Source: Clostridiales bacterium
Lineage (GTDB): Bacteria > Bacillota > Clostridia > Oscillospirales > Acutalibacteraceae
Assembly (NCBI GenBank): GCA_024690965.1
Contig: JAILOG010000016.1
Coordinates: 62,001-126,000 of the forward strand
Direction of reading: 5' to 3'
Length of the DNA stretch: 64,000 nucleotides
Shown: positions 42,139 to 52,267 of the stretch, piece after piece
How the letters are laid out: every line of letters starts with the position of its first letter
Position numbering within the stretch: position 1 is the first letter of the stretch
Notes under the pieces: model-generated
The model's input: the letters and a program-made list of their open reading frames with translations, nothing else
The model's database searches: none
Told to the model about the DNA's origin: nothing
Program-made: the position numbers and the translations under genes

Positions 42139-42703
42139 TGCCTCCTTTAACGTTTTTTTCGTATTCTTCAAGCGCTTTGTTTACAGCAGATGTAACGGCC
42201 TTTGAAGATATTGTTGCGCCCGTGATCGCGTCTATTTCGCCGTTTTCGTAATTTGCGTTTCCTTTTGTTACGGTATATCCGTTATTCTGAGGTACAGACT
42301 CTTTAAATTGCCCCTTAAAGCTTTCGTTTGTGCAGTTGGCGCCCAAGCCCGGAGTTTCACCGTGAGACATAATTTCAACTCCCGCAACTGTGCCGTCTGC
42401 AGTAACGCCTGTTAAAACCTCTATATCTCCGCCGTAACCCTTTGCAGAAGTCTCAAAGATATATCCGATGATTTCTGAATCTTTAACGGCAGTATAATAG
42501 CCGTCTTGCTTTTCAAATCCCGAAGCCCCGGGAAACACACTGTAACGAAGAATATCTGCTTTTTTCGCGTTATTTTGTGATATGGGTTCTTTTGTTACAG
42601 CGTTTGTCAAAGCAAGTAACGCTGTCGTTACACAGCATATAATAAGCAAGGTAACAACGGGAACAAAAATATTCTTAAAAGAGAATTTATTATTTTCATC
42701 CAT
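42110..42703 (-). CDS. rnfG: RnfG, FMN-carrying subunit of the Rnf complex
   Basis: 197 residues. One N-terminal membrane helix (~12-35) and an extracytoplasmic FMN-binding domain. The covalent FMN attachment motif is AITGATISSKAV near residue 163-174, with the flavin linked to the threonine of TGAT. Passes electrons between RnfC/D/B. ATG 42703 overlaps the rnfD stop by eight bases; AAAGGAG is 11 bases upstream. Confidence 0.94.
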   Translation of the reverse strand: MDENNKFSFKNIFVPVVTLLIICCVTTALLALTNAVTKEPISQNNAKKADILRYSVFPGASGFEKQDGYYTAVKDSEIIGYIFETSAKGYGGDIEVLTGVTADGTVAGVEIMSHGETPGLGANCTNESFKGQFKESVPQNNGYTVTKGNANYENGEIDAITGATISSKAVTSAVNKALEEYEKNVKGGNELGRKKLH

Positions 42704-43634
42704 TTTTTGCTGTTCTCCTTTTTGAGCCAAACGGTTTAGTCAAAGTCAGAGTTTCAATATGGGGCACAAGTATGTTCATTATTATTATCGCAAATGAAAC
42801 GCCCTCGGGCAAAGCGCCGAATGTACGTATTACAAAAGTTAGAATTCCGCATCCCAACGCAAACACGATCTTACCTTTAAAATTGATTGGAGAAGTGGTA
42901 TAATCCGTCGCCATAAAGAAAGCTCCAAGTAAAATACCGCCGCTTAAAAGCCCATAGATTACATCGTTGCCTGACAGTAAAGTAAAAATCGCAAATGTTC
43001 CCAAATACACGCATGGAATAACGGGAGATATAACCTTTTTGAGCATTAAGTATATTCCGCCGAGGATTATCGCAACAGCGCAGGTCTCACCCAAGCATCC
43101 GCCGTGGGCTCCCAAAATCAATTTTAAATAGCTTATATTGCTGTTATCGGCAAGAGGCGTAGCAGATGACACCGCGTCTGCGCTGCCGCTTAAATACGCA
43201 AATGGCGCAGTCCAATTTGTCATTTTCGACGGAAATGAGGTGAGCAATACTATTCTCGCGATAAGCGCAGGGTTAACAAAGTTTTGCCCTATGCCGCCGA
43301 ACATCTGCTTTACAACAACTATTGCGACAACGCTTCCGAACAAAATGATTAACGGGTTTAAAGTAACCGGAACATTCATTGCAAGCAGAATACCTGTAAC
43401 AACGGCGCTCAGATCACCTACAGTGCTTTCACGTTTCATTATTTTTCTGCTTATGTATTCGCACAACACACATCCGGCGCAGCTTGTGGCGTAAAGCACA
43501 AGAGCCTTAAATCCAAACAGAATTACCGACACAACAACGCACGGCATGAGCGCAATTATTACATCGAGCATAATATTCCGTGTGGTAACGCCGTTTTTAA
43601 AGTGGGGCGAGGGCGATAAATATAACTTGTTCAT
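42696..43634 (-). CDS. rnfD: RnfD, membrane flavin subunit of the Rnf complex
   Basis: 312 residues, about ten membrane helices. Starts MNKLYLSPSPHFK, as in the family, and carries the FMN attachment region AVSSATPL near residue 155-162. The 66-base gap after rnfC is the largest in the operon and the ATG has no clear ribosome site nearby, so it may depend on coupling or RNA structure. The family alignment supports this start. Confidence 0.93.
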   Translation of the reverse strand: MNKLYLSPSPHFKNGVTTRNIMLDVIIALMPCVVVSVILFGFKALVLYATSCAGCVLCEYISRKIMKRESTVGDLSAVVTGILLAMNVPVTLNPLIILFGSVVAIVVVKQMFGGIGQNFVNPALIARIVLLTSFPSKMTNWTAPFAYLSGSADAVSSATPLADNSNISYLKLILGAHGGCLGETCAVAIILGGIYLMLKKVISPVIPCVYLGTFAIFTLLSGNDVIYGLLSGGILLGAFFMATDYTTSPINFKGKIVFALGCGILTFVIRTFGALPEGVSFAIIIMNILVPHIETLTLTKPFGSKRRTAKNG

Positions 43635-43700
43635 AATACTATTATTCAGCTTATTGCAACCTAATACCTTTCTAAATATTACTAATTGTATAATTTATTA

Positions 43701-45053
43701 TTATTTTACGTTTCGTAATTTAGCTTTTGCGTTTCGCATCATCTGCACAAGATGCTTCCCGGCGGGGCAGCTATATGCACAGCAGCCGCACTCCATACAG
43801 TTCATAACGTCAAGTTTTTTAAGCTCATCTAAATTGTTTAGCTTAAGCTGCTGTTCAATAAGCGGTGGGGTGAGCAGCATAGGACAGCTTTGCGCGCAGC
43901 GTCCGCAGCGTATACAGGCAGTTTCCCGCATTAAGCTTGATTCGGCTTCATCAAACGCCAATATTGCGTTTGTGTTTTTCTTTATGCACTCGCTGTCGTC
44001 CGCAATCGCAACGCCCATCATGGGTCCGCCGAGTATAAGTTTTTTGGGCTCGCTTTTATATCCGCCGCAAAACTCAATAATATCTTTTACCGAAGTGCCT
44101 ATCGGAGCAATTATGTTTTTTGGTTCTTTAACCGCGCTTCCGTCAACCGTTACCCTTTTACTTACAAGCGGCATACCGCTTTTTATGTATCTTGATATAA
44201 ATGATACGCTTGTTATGTTCATAACAAGGCAACCGACATCAGATGGAAGCCCGCCCTCGGGAACAACACGGTTTGTGCAGGCTTTTATAAGAACTTTTTC
44301 GGCGCCGTAAGGATAACTCGCCTTAAGCACCAGAATACGCACCAGATCGTCGGGGTCGTATGTGGGGTTATCGGCAATTCTCTTTAAAACTTCAATGGCG
44401 TCGGGTTTGTTGTTTTCTATGGCTATTATTACGCGCTTAATTCCGATAATATCTTTAAAAGCGTATATTCCGCTGAAAACATCCCAAGAGTTTTCAAGAG
44501 CTTCACGGTGATCAGCCGTTATATACGGCTCGCACTCCGCAAAGTTGATTATCAGTGTGTCAACATCTTTCCCCTCGGGTACGTTTAGTTTTATATGAGC
44601 AGGAAATCCCGCGCCTCCAAGCCCAACTAAGCCGCTTTGGCGAACCGTATCGGTGAGCTCGCTTAAATTTTGCGGATTCTCTGCTTTCAAATCGAGGTAT
44701 GGGGTCATAAGTCCGTCAGATTTTATTACGACAGCGTCGCTGATTCTCCCCGCGGGATCTCGCTGTTTAATTATCTTTTCAACCGTACCCGAAACACTTG
44801 CGTGAATCGGCACGCTCATATATTTATCGCTGTCGCCGATGATTTGACCCAGATAAACCGTATCGCCGGGTTTTACACATGGAATACAGTCTGCGCCGAT
44901 ATTTTGGTTCATAGATATTGTAACGTACTCAGGCGGCGGCATAATGACCGATTCAACGCCTGACGTTGTTTTGTTATGGTGTGGATGAACTCCGCCGTGG
45001 GTTTTATAAGGCTTTTTGGGAAAAGGAACATTTATATTGTTTTTCGCAGACAT
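43701..45053 (-). CDS. rnfC: RnfC, NADH/FMN and iron-sulfur subunit of the Rnf complex
   Basis: 450 residues. Cytoplasmic subunit that delivers electrons to NAD+. The flavin/NADH region has GLVGLGGAGFPAHIK near residue 145-159 and FAECEPYITADHR near 175-187. Two [4Fe-4S] motifs lie at the C-terminus: CIRCGRCAQSCP and CMECGCCAYSCP. GGAGG is eight bases upstream of the ATG. First gene of rnfCDGEAB, which couples ferredoxin oxidation to NAD+ reduction and ion pumping. Confidence 0.95.
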   Translation of the reverse strand: MSAKNNINVPFPKKPYKTHGGVHPHHNKTTSGVESVIMPPPEYVTISMNQNIGADCIPCVKPGDTVYLGQIIGDSDKYMSVPIHASVSGTVEKIIKQRDPAGRISDAVVIKSDGLMTPYLDLKAENPQNLSELTDTVRQSGLVGLGGAGFPAHIKLNVPEGKDVDTLIINFAECEPYITADHREALENSWDVFSGIYAFKDIIGIKRVIIAIENNKPDAIEVLKRIADNPTYDPDDLVRILVLKASYPYGAEKVLIKACTNRVVPEGGLPSDVGCLVMNITSVSFISRYIKSGMPLVSKRVTVDGSAVKEPKNIIAPIGTSVKDIIEFCGGYKSEPKKLILGGPMMGVAIADDSECIKKNTNAILAFDEAESSLMRETACIRCGRCAQSCPMLLTPPLIEQQLKLNNLDELKKLDVMNCMECGCCAYSCPAGKHLVQMMRNAKAKLRNVK

Positions 45054-45113
45054 ATTATGTGCCTCCGTGTATATATATTTCTACATTTAATTACACATTT
45101 CGATATATAGTTT

Positions 45114-45142
45114 ATTTTATCAAATATCAGTCATAAATACAA
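45114..45142 (-). promoter_or_regulatory. Promoter of the rnf operon
   Basis: On the minus strand TTGTAT (45142-45137), 17 bases, TAAAAT (45119-45114) with TGA before it (extended -10). Confidence 0.75.
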
Positions 45143-45164
45143 GTGCTTTTTAATCAAATATCAG
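45119..45164. repeat. Direct repeat in the rnf promoter region
   Basis: ATCAAATATCAG occurs at 45119-45130 and again at 45153-45164, 34 bases apart, one copy next to the -10 and one upstream of the -35. Candidate regulator sites. Confidence 0.5.
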
Positions 45165-45232
45165 CAATGCGGTTTTTGTGTACCAAATTTGGGAGAAACC
45201 ATTGCTCAGGTGCTTTTTAAGATATGAATATA

Positions 45233-45261
45233 TTGTATTTTTTGTGATTATGGGTTATAAT
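45233..45261 (+). promoter_or_regulatory. Promoter of addBA
   Basis: TTGTAT (45233-45238), 17 bases, TATAAT (45256-45261), divergent from the rnf promoter. Confidence 0.75.
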
Positions 45262-45322
45262 TTTACTGCGTTTTTACTTTCCCTGCACAAATATATTGAA
45301 AGGTATATGCCGGTATAATTAT

Positions 45323-48300
45323 ATGTTGAATTTTATTTTGGGAAGCTGCGGAAGCGGCAAAACAACTCATATTTTAAACAGTATAAAATCGCTTTGTGAC
45401 AGCAGCGGAACAAAGCCGATATATTATATTGTGCCTGAACAAAGCTCTTATAATACCGAACGGGCATTGCTTGAACTGCTCGGAGAAAAGAACGCGCATA
45501 AGGTTGAGGTATTAAGCTTTACGCGTGTAGTGGAACTTGTCGGCAGAAAAGCAGGCGGTATAGCGGGAAAGCGCATATCGGAATCAGAAAAGCACATAAT
45601 TATGTCGCAAACTCTTTATGCGTGCAAAGACAAGCTTTTGACATATAATTCAAAAGCATTAAAGCCACAAATGGCAACGATGATGCTTGATACCGTAAAC
45701 AGGTTAAAGCTTTGCGGTATTACAAGCGCGCAGTTATATGAAACAAGTGAAAAAAGCACGGATTTATTGTCGGCAAAGCTTCATGACACGGCATTGATAT
45801 TTGATGAGTATTGCAAAAGGCTTAACAAAAGCTATGTTGACCCTTCGGATGACCTTGAAAAGCTGTGTAATAAGCTTTCCAAGTTTAGTTTCTTTAAAAA
45901 CAGCACCGTTTTCATCGACGGATTTTCAGGCTTTACAAAAAATGAATACGAGCTTATCAAAATATTGATGCAACAGGCTGAAAGTGTCAATATTTCGCTT
46001 TGTTATTCACCTAAAGAGCATAAGAGCGATAAATATAAGACAACTTACGACACATATTTGACAGTTAAGAGAATTGCCGCAAAATACAGCGTAACGGTCA
46101 ATAATGAAACTGTTTTACAGCCCGGCGCAAGGTATAAAAATCCCGAATTAGCGTTTTTTGAGCAAAATTTATTTGCCCAAATGCCTCAAAAATACGGTAA
46201 ATCAGCCGATAATATAAGAATTATAAAAAACAGGAATATTTACAACGAGGCAAAGTTTGTAAGCGCAGAGATTAAGCGGCTTGTTTCCCGTGAGAATTAC
46301 AGATATAAAGATATAGTTTTGATCTCAAGAGATATCGACAGTTATAAAGCGATTCTCGACGCCGAGCTTGAAAAGAACGATATACCTTGCTTTGCCGATT
46401 ATTCTCAAGGTATAGACACACAGCCGCTTATGCTTCTTGTTCTTTCACTTTTAGAGACTGCGTGCAGACCGTCGGATATAGACTCATTTATGAGAATATA
46501 TAAAACCGGTCTTACAAATGTGTCTAACGAAGATATCTCCGAATTTGAAAATTATATAATTATGTGGAATATAAAAGGGGATAAGCTGTATAAAGAATTT
46601 ACGGAAAACCCTTACGGATTCGGAATCCCCCAAAATGAGGAAAGCACGGCTTTGCTTGACAAGATAAATAATATAAGAGAACGCATAACAGCACCTGTTA
46701 TGCTGTTCAGAAAAAATGTGAAAAATACCACTGCTATTTCAATATCCAAAGAAATACTGACTTTTCTTGAAAACGCGGGAACAGCAGATATTCTTTCATC
46801 CGTTATAAAGGATTTGGAAAACCAAGGAAATTATTACCGCGCTACGCTTTTAAAAAGGCTTTGGAATATACTTATGAAGCTCATAAACAGCATTGTTTCC
46901 GTTTGCGGTGATGAAACAATATCCGTAAAGCGTTACAGCGAGCTGTTACATCTGATCGTGAATACCGAGAATTTGGAGAGCATCCCGAAAGCATTTGACA
47001 CGGTAACATTCGGAAGCAGTGACCGCATACGGCCTTACAATCCTAAGGTAGTTTTCCTGCTGGGAGTTAACGAAGGAGAATTCCCCATGCCGCCTCAGCA
47101 CACGGGAATATTTTCAAGGTTTGAATGCTCAAAGCTGAAACGGTTTGATATAGAGCTATACGAAGAAAGCGACAAAATTATGGCTTTAGAGACCTTTTTC
47201 GCTTATTCGGCGGCTTCCTCGCCGAGCGAAAAATTATATTTAAGCTATCACGAGTCTAATCTTGCGGGCGAAATTAAAAAGCCTTCTGTAATAATAACGC
47301 AAACAAAAAACATTTTTCCGAATATTAATGAATTTGACAGCGATTTTAAATTAAATCCGTCTGATTATATTTGGTCAAAGCAAGCTGCGTTTGAGTATAT
47401 GTCTTTGTGCGATGAAAACAGTACGTTATACTCAACACTCAGGAAATATTTTGTAAATGATGAGAAATACAGCCCCATACTTTCGGCAATTGACAAAATG
47501 AAGGCAGGGGACGAAAAGTTTACGATATCAAGTCAGGCTTCCGAAAAGCTGTTTGGAAAAGATTTGTATTTATCACCGTCTCAGATAGAGAGATATCATA
47601 ATTGCCCGTTTTCGTATTTCTGCGCTTACGGTTTAAAGGCAAAAGAGAGAAAAAAGGCGGAGCTTGACGGTATCCAGTACGGCTCACTTGTACACCGTAT
47701 TTTAGAAAAATACTTGTCTTTAAATGACGCTTCGTTGACGAACACTTCACCCGTGTTTATAAGACAAAATGTTATAAAACTCATAAACGAATACGTTGAC
47801 GAATTTATGGGCGGTTATAAAGACAAAGGCTCGCGTTTTAAATACTTGTGTTATAACCTGTGCGAGAGCGTTATAAGGCTTATAATTCAGCTTACATTGG
47901 AATTTTCTCAAAGCGAATTCCGTCCCGACGCATTTGAAATGGAGATCTCGTCAAAATCTGAGGTGAAGCCGTATAAAATAATCGCAAATGACGGGAGCAG
48001 TATAAACATAATAGGAAAGATAGACAGAGTTGATACATTCAGAAGCGACGGAAAAACTTATGTAAGAGTAGTCGATTATAAGACCAATTCCAAGAAATTT
48101 ATTTTGGCTGATGTAATACACGGGCTTAATATGCAAATGCTTTTATATTTAGAGGCGTTAAGCACAGGTTCCGACAAACGGTATAAAGAGCCGTCTCCTG
48201 CCGGCATATTATATATGCCGTCTGCAACTTCACTGCTTAATGTTTCACCCGATACAGATATGTCTGAGGCGGAAGAGATCGTTTCTTCCAAGCTTTCGAT

Positions 48301-48673
48301 GAACGGTTTGCTTATCAACGACTATGAAGTTTTAAAGGCTATGGAAAGAGACCTTAAGGGAAGATTTATTCCCGTTGTGCTTGAAAGCTTCAACGAAGAT
48401 GAAGGCGCGGTATATAAAAAATCTTCGATGAATAATCTGGTTTCTATAAACCAAATGGGAAGAATATTTAATTCAATAGACATCACTGTGCGCCTTATGG
48501 GAGAGAGCATAAAAGAGGGCAAGCTGTACCGCCTGCCCGTTAAAGGCGCTCACGACGCTTGTGAGTATTGCCCTTATATTTCCGTATGCGCTTTCAAAAA
48601 GGGAGACCGTGTAAAAAAGATATCTTCCAAAGCAGGTATTCCGTTAGAATTTTGTGAGGAGGGAGAACAATGA
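45323..48673 (+). CDS. addB: AddB, ATP-dependent helicase/nuclease subunit B
   Basis: 1116 residues. With AddA it resects double-strand breaks and loads RecA. The N-terminus has Walker A GSCGSGKTTH (~7-16). The C-terminus holds the RecB-type nuclease (VVDYKTNSKK) and the cysteines of its [4Fe-4S] staple: YHNCPFSYFC before the nuclease and CEYCPYISVC after it. The start is taken at ATG 45323 (MLNFILG), as in relatives, although no strong ribosome site precedes it; an in-frame TTG at 45296 is the alternative. Overlaps addA by four bases. Confidence 0.93.
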   Translation: MLNFILGSCGSGKTTHILNSIKSLCDSSGTKPIYYIVPEQSSYNTERALLELLGEKNAHKVEVLSFTRVVELVGRKAGGIAGKRISESEKHIIMSQTLYACKDKLLTYNSKALKPQMATMMLDTVNRLKLCGITSAQLYETSEKSTDLLSAKLHDTALIFDEYCKRLNKSYVDPSDDLEKLCNKLSKFSFFKNSTVFIDGFSGFTKNEYELIKILMQQAESVNISLCYSPKEHKSDKYKTTYDTYLTVKRIAAKYSVTVNNETVLQPGARYKNPELAFFEQNLFAQMPQKYGKSADNIRIIKNRNIYNEAKFVSAEIKRLVSRENYRYKDIVLISRDIDSYKAILDAELEKNDIPCFADYSQGIDTQPLMLLVLSLLETACRPSDIDSFMRIYKTGLTNVSNEDISEFENYIIMWNIKGDKLYKEFTENPYGFGIPQNEESTALLDKINNIRERITAPVMLFRKNVKNTTAISISKEILTFLENAGTADILSSVIKDLENQGNYYRATLLKRLWNILMKLINSIVSVCGDETISVKRYSELLHLIVNTENLESIPKAFDTVTFGSSDRIRPYNPKVVFLLGVNEGEFPMPPQHTGIFSRFECSKLKRFDIELYEESDKIMALETFFAYSAASSPSEKLYLSYHESNLAGEIKKPSVIITQTKNIFPNINEFDSDFKLNPSDYIWSKQAAFEYMSLCDENSTLYSTLRKYFVNDEKYSPILSAIDKMKAGDEKFTISSQASEKLFGKDLYLSPSQIERYHNCPFSYFCAYGLKAKERKKAELDGIQYGSLVHRILEKYLSLNDASLTNTSPVFIRQNVIKLINEYVDEFMGGYKDKGSRFKYLCYNLCESVIRLIIQLTLEFSQSEFRPDAFEMEISSKSEVKPYKIIANDGSSINIIGKIDRVDTFRSDGKTYVRVVDYKTNSKKFILADVIHGLNMQMLLYLEALSTGSDKRYKEPSPAGILYMPSATSLLNVSPDTDMSEAEEIVSSKLSMNGLLINDYEVLKAMERDLKGRFIPVVLESFNEDEGAVYKKSSMNNLVSINQMGRIFNSIDITVRLMGESIKEGKLYRLPVKGAHDACEYCPYISVCAFKKGDRVKKISSKAGIPLEFCEEGEQ

Positions 48674-51600
48674 GCAGCTTCAACTGGACACCCGAACAGC
48701 AAGACGCCATATACGCAAAAGGCGGCTCATTGCTTGTGTCGGCAGGCGCAGGCTCGGGAAAGACCGCCGTATTGGTACAACGTGTGATCGAGCATATAAC
48801 AAACGAGAATAACCCCTGCTCTGTTGATAACCTTCTTGTTGTTACATACACAAAGGCCGCCGCACGCGAAATGAGGGAAAGAATTCGTGAAAGGCTGGAA
48901 GAATTGGCAGCTTCCAATGATATTCACTCAGATTATTACAAAGACCAGCTGTCAAGACTCTCCGGCGCTTATATAAGCACAGTTCACAGCTATTGTCTTG
49001 AGCTTATAAAAGAGAATTTTCAGCTGCTCGATATTGAGCCGGGTTTTAGGATAGCAGACGAAAACGAGCTGGAAATATTAAAATCGGAAGCGCTTACTCA
49101 TGCTTTAGACGTTATGTACGACGAGTGTACAGAAGATTTTAAGGCTTTGGCAAACTGCTTTTTGAATTCAAAAAATGATTTGGGTCTTCAGCGTGCGATA
49201 TTAAAACTATATACATTTCTAAACTCTCATCCTTTTCCCGAGGATTGGAAAAACGAGCAGTTAAGCACATATTCCGAAAAGGATTTCTTTACGAAAAAAC
49301 AATATGTGTTTATGCGCGAAAACGCCCTCGAAACACTTGATTTTTGTATTGAACTCAACGACATTATAAAAGCAGAGCTTAAAGCAGACCCCGAGACCGA
49401 CTTTACACGTGATTTTCCAAACGGCAGAGACGAGAAAAAAATTAAGGCTCTTAAAAAATCTCCTCCGCTTGAAATTGCCCTGTATAACAGCGAAATTTTG
49501 GAAAAAATAAGAAATGCCGCAGAAAAGGACCACGACACGTTTGTTTCGGCTCTTAAAAAATTTGAAAAATTATCTTTATACGGCAATGGGCTTACCTGCA
49601 ATCAGACTTATATAAAATTCAAGAAATACAGGGATTTTATAAATGACAACATTATGAGTTTGACAGGTGTTTTCGACAGAAATTCTGATGATTGTATAGA
49701 AGATCTGAGCAGAGGACTGCCTGTTGTAAAAGAATTGTTCAGAGCAGTTAAATTATTTGAGAATAAATACAGCGAACTTAAAAATGAGAAAAATATAGCC
49801 GATTTTAATGATCTTGAGCATTATGCGCTGAAGCTTCTCGCAAAAAAAGATTCCCGGGGAAATATTATTTTTACCGATATAGCAAAAAGAACATCAGAGC
49901 ATTTCTATGAGGTAATGGTCGACGAGTATCAGGACGCCAACGAAGTACAGAATATGATATTCCGCGCTGTGTCGGACAATGATAAAAAGCTCTTTACCGT
50001 AGGGGATGTAAAACAGAGCATATACCGTTTCAGGCAGGCAATGCCGGAACTGTTTATGAAAAAAAGCGACAACTATACATTATATGACAGAGAAAACCCT
50101 GTGTTTCCGGCAAAGATACATTTAAACCGAAATTTCAGAAGCAACAAAAAGATACTTGACGCGGTAAATTTTGTCTTTTCTCAATTAATGAGCAAAAAGG
50201 CAGGGGAAATTGACTACGATACGTCTGAGTATCTTTTGACCGACAGAAACGATAACGAAAAATCCCCGTCTGCCGATTATATTATGATAGACACCTCAGA
50301 AACAGATGAGACAAATGATGTCATAGAAGCCCGTAAGGCGGCTGAGATCATAAAAGAGGAAATGGCAAACGGTTTTATCATATCCAAAAACGGCGACACG
50401 GTAAAACCGTCTTACAGCGATTTTTGCATTCTGCTCAGAAAAACTTCAAAGCAGGCCGCAACATATGTAACAGAGCTTTTAAACGCGGGAATACCGGCTG
50501 TTTCCGCTGTAAAGGATTCATTTTTCAATTGCAGAGAGATAAATATAATTATGTCTATGCTCAGGGTAATTGATAACCCTAAGCAGGATATCCCACTTAC
50601 AGCCGTTATGATGAGTCCCTTATACGGGTTCACGGCAGACGATATGGCTATATGCAGATGCAACTTGAAAAAGGGTGCGATTTACGACGCGGTTTGTCTT
50701 ATGGCGGAAAGTGAAACAAAATTCCGCGAATTTCTTGACGATATAAAGCATTACAGAAATATGTCGTCGGCAATGCACACAGACGAGCTTATAAATTTGA
50801 TATATGCCGAAAAATCGGTTTACGCGATAATCGGTTCAATGCCCGGCGGTGAAAACGGTATAAATAATTTGAATTATTTGCGTGAATACGCCTCTGAATA
50901 TGAAAAAAACGGTTTTAAAGGGTTAAACGGATTTATAAGATTTATGGATAAGCTCAGCGAAAGCGACAAAGAGCTTACCTCCGCAACACAAATCAAAGGG
51001 TCCGCTACAAACGCCGTAAGCGTTATGAGCATCCATATGTCTAAGGGATTAGAATTTCCCATATGTATTTTGGGGCAGCTTGCAAGTGCGTTTAAGTCAG
51101 ATTCCGGTGAAAATATGCTTATCAACAACGAAATGGGAATAGGATTCAAACAAAGCAAAACGCTTAGAGAATGCAGATATTCAACGTTTATGCACAAAAC
51201 ACTTTCGTCATTTATCAAAAAAAGCGAGCTTTCGGAAGAGCTCAGAATCTTATATGTCGCAATGACAAGAGCGCGTGACAGGATGTATTTTCTGCACACC
51301 TGCAAAAATCCCGCAGAGAAGCTTTATTCGGCATATTCTGCCGTAAGCGGTTTTGAAAAAATACCGTATTCGCTTGTTTTAAGCACAAACAACTATGCAG
51401 ACTGGCTTTTGATGTGTATGGCAAAAACATATGAAGGCGCAAAGCTTATAAAAAAACTATACGGAGCCGATATTAACTGTATGCCGCAAAATAAGGGTAA
51501 ATGGAACATTTCAGTCATTAAATACAACGGTGAATTATTCCATTCAAACGAAAAAGAATCAGAGCCGATAGCCAAAGCGCCTGATATGATGCTGTATAAT

Positions 51601-52254
51601 GAACTTGCTGAAAGATTTCAAGAAAAATATCCGTACACGGAGTCTACCGAGCTTGCGGTTAAATATTCCGTTTCAGACCTTACAAAGCAAGATCCTGATA
51701 TATCGGGCAATATGTTTAACACCCGCCCTGATTTTATGTATGCCGAGGGTCTTACGGCAGCTGAAAAAGGCACAGCTTTACACGCATATATGCAGTACTG
51801 CGACTTTACCGCCGCATCTAAAAACGCTTTGGATGAGCTTAACAGATTGGTGTCTCTGGAGTATATAACACCGGAACAGGCGCAATCGGTAAACCTTAAG
51901 CTTATCAACAATTTTTTTGAGACCGATACAGCCAAAAAAATGCTGTTGTCGAAGAAAATATACCGCGAATACCGATTTGCCGTGCTTTTGCAGCTGTGTG
52001 ATATAATAAGCGGCGCAAATTGCAATGAAAAAGCAGTCGTTCAGGGGGCGGTAGACTGTGCCTTCGAAGACGACAACGGTATTGTTATTGTAGATTATAA
52101 AACAGACAATGTAAGCAATATGCAAAAGTTGCTTGAAAGATATAAAGAACAGCTAAAGCTTTATAAGACAGCCATGCAAAAATGCACCGGAAAGCCCGTA
52201 TATAAGCTTTTGATATATTCTTTTAAGCTTAACGATTATATTACGGTAGATTAA
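48670..52254 (+). CDS. addA: AddA, ATP-dependent helicase/nuclease subunit A
   Basis: 1194 residues. UvrD-like helicase with a C-terminal nuclease. Helicase motifs seen: Walker A SAGAGSGKTAVLVQR (~24-38), VTYTKAAAREM (motif Ia), VDEYQDANEVQ (motif II, ~418-428), IHMSKGLEFP (motif V) and LYVAMTRARDR (motif VI). The nuclease centre is GAVDCAFED then VDYKTDN near residues 1125-1145. Strong ribosome site GAGGAGGGAG, start overlapping the addB stop (ATGA). Confidence 0.96.
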   Translation: MSSFNWTPEQQDAIYAKGGSLLVSAGAGSGKTAVLVQRVIEHITNENNPCSVDNLLVVTYTKAAAREMRERIRERLEELAASNDIHSDYYKDQLSRLSGAYISTVHSYCLELIKENFQLLDIEPGFRIADENELEILKSEALTHALDVMYDECTEDFKALANCFLNSKNDLGLQRAILKLYTFLNSHPFPEDWKNEQLSTYSEKDFFTKKQYVFMRENALETLDFCIELNDIIKAELKADPETDFTRDFPNGRDEKKIKALKKSPPLEIALYNSEILEKIRNAAEKDHDTFVSALKKFEKLSLYGNGLTCNQTYIKFKKYRDFINDNIMSLTGVFDRNSDDCIEDLSRGLPVVKELFRAVKLFENKYSELKNEKNIADFNDLEHYALKLLAKKDSRGNIIFTDIAKRTSEHFYEVMVDEYQDANEVQNMIFRAVSDNDKKLFTVGDVKQSIYRFRQAMPELFMKKSDNYTLYDRENPVFPAKIHLNRNFRSNKKILDAVNFVFSQLMSKKAGEIDYDTSEYLLTDRNDNEKSPSADYIMIDTSETDETNDVIEARKAAEIIKEEMANGFIISKNGDTVKPSYSDFCILLRKTSKQAATYVTELLNAGIPAVSAVKDSFFNCREINIIMSMLRVIDNPKQDIPLTAVMMSPLYGFTADDMAICRCNLKKGAIYDAVCLMAESETKFREFLDDIKHYRNMSSAMHTDELINLIYAEKSVYAIIGSMPGGENGINNLNYLREYASEYEKNGFKGLNGFIRFMDKLSESDKELTSATQIKGSATNAVSVMSIHMSKGLEFPICILGQLASAFKSDSGENMLINNEMGIGFKQSKTLRECRYSTFMHKTLSSFIKKSELSEELRILYVAMTRARDRMYFLHTCKNPAEKLYSAYSAVSGFEKIPYSLVLSTNNYADWLLMCMAKTYEGAKLIKKLYGADINCMPQNKGKWNISVIKYNGELFHSNEKESEPIAKAPDMMLYNELAERFQEKYPYTESTELAVKYSVSDLTKQDPDISGNMFNTRPDFMYAEGLTAAEKGTALHAYMQYCDFTAASKNALDELNRLVSLEYITPEQAQSVNLKLINNFFETDTAKKMLLSKKIYREYRFAVLLQLCDIISGANCNEKAVVQGAVDCAFEDDNGIVIVDYKTDNVSNMQKLLERYKEQLKLYKTAMQKCTGKPVYKLLIYSFKLNDYITVD

Positions 52255-52267
52255 GAGGTTAATTTAT

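Noticed and set aside
43546..44310. 254-codon open frame antisense to rnfC/rnfD
   Set aside because: Overlaps the 3' end of rnfC and the start of rnfD, both certain genes.
45314..45319. TATAAT just before addB as its promoter
   Set aside because: Only four bases before the start codon and without a -35; the TTGTAT-17-TATAAT at 45233-45261 is better.
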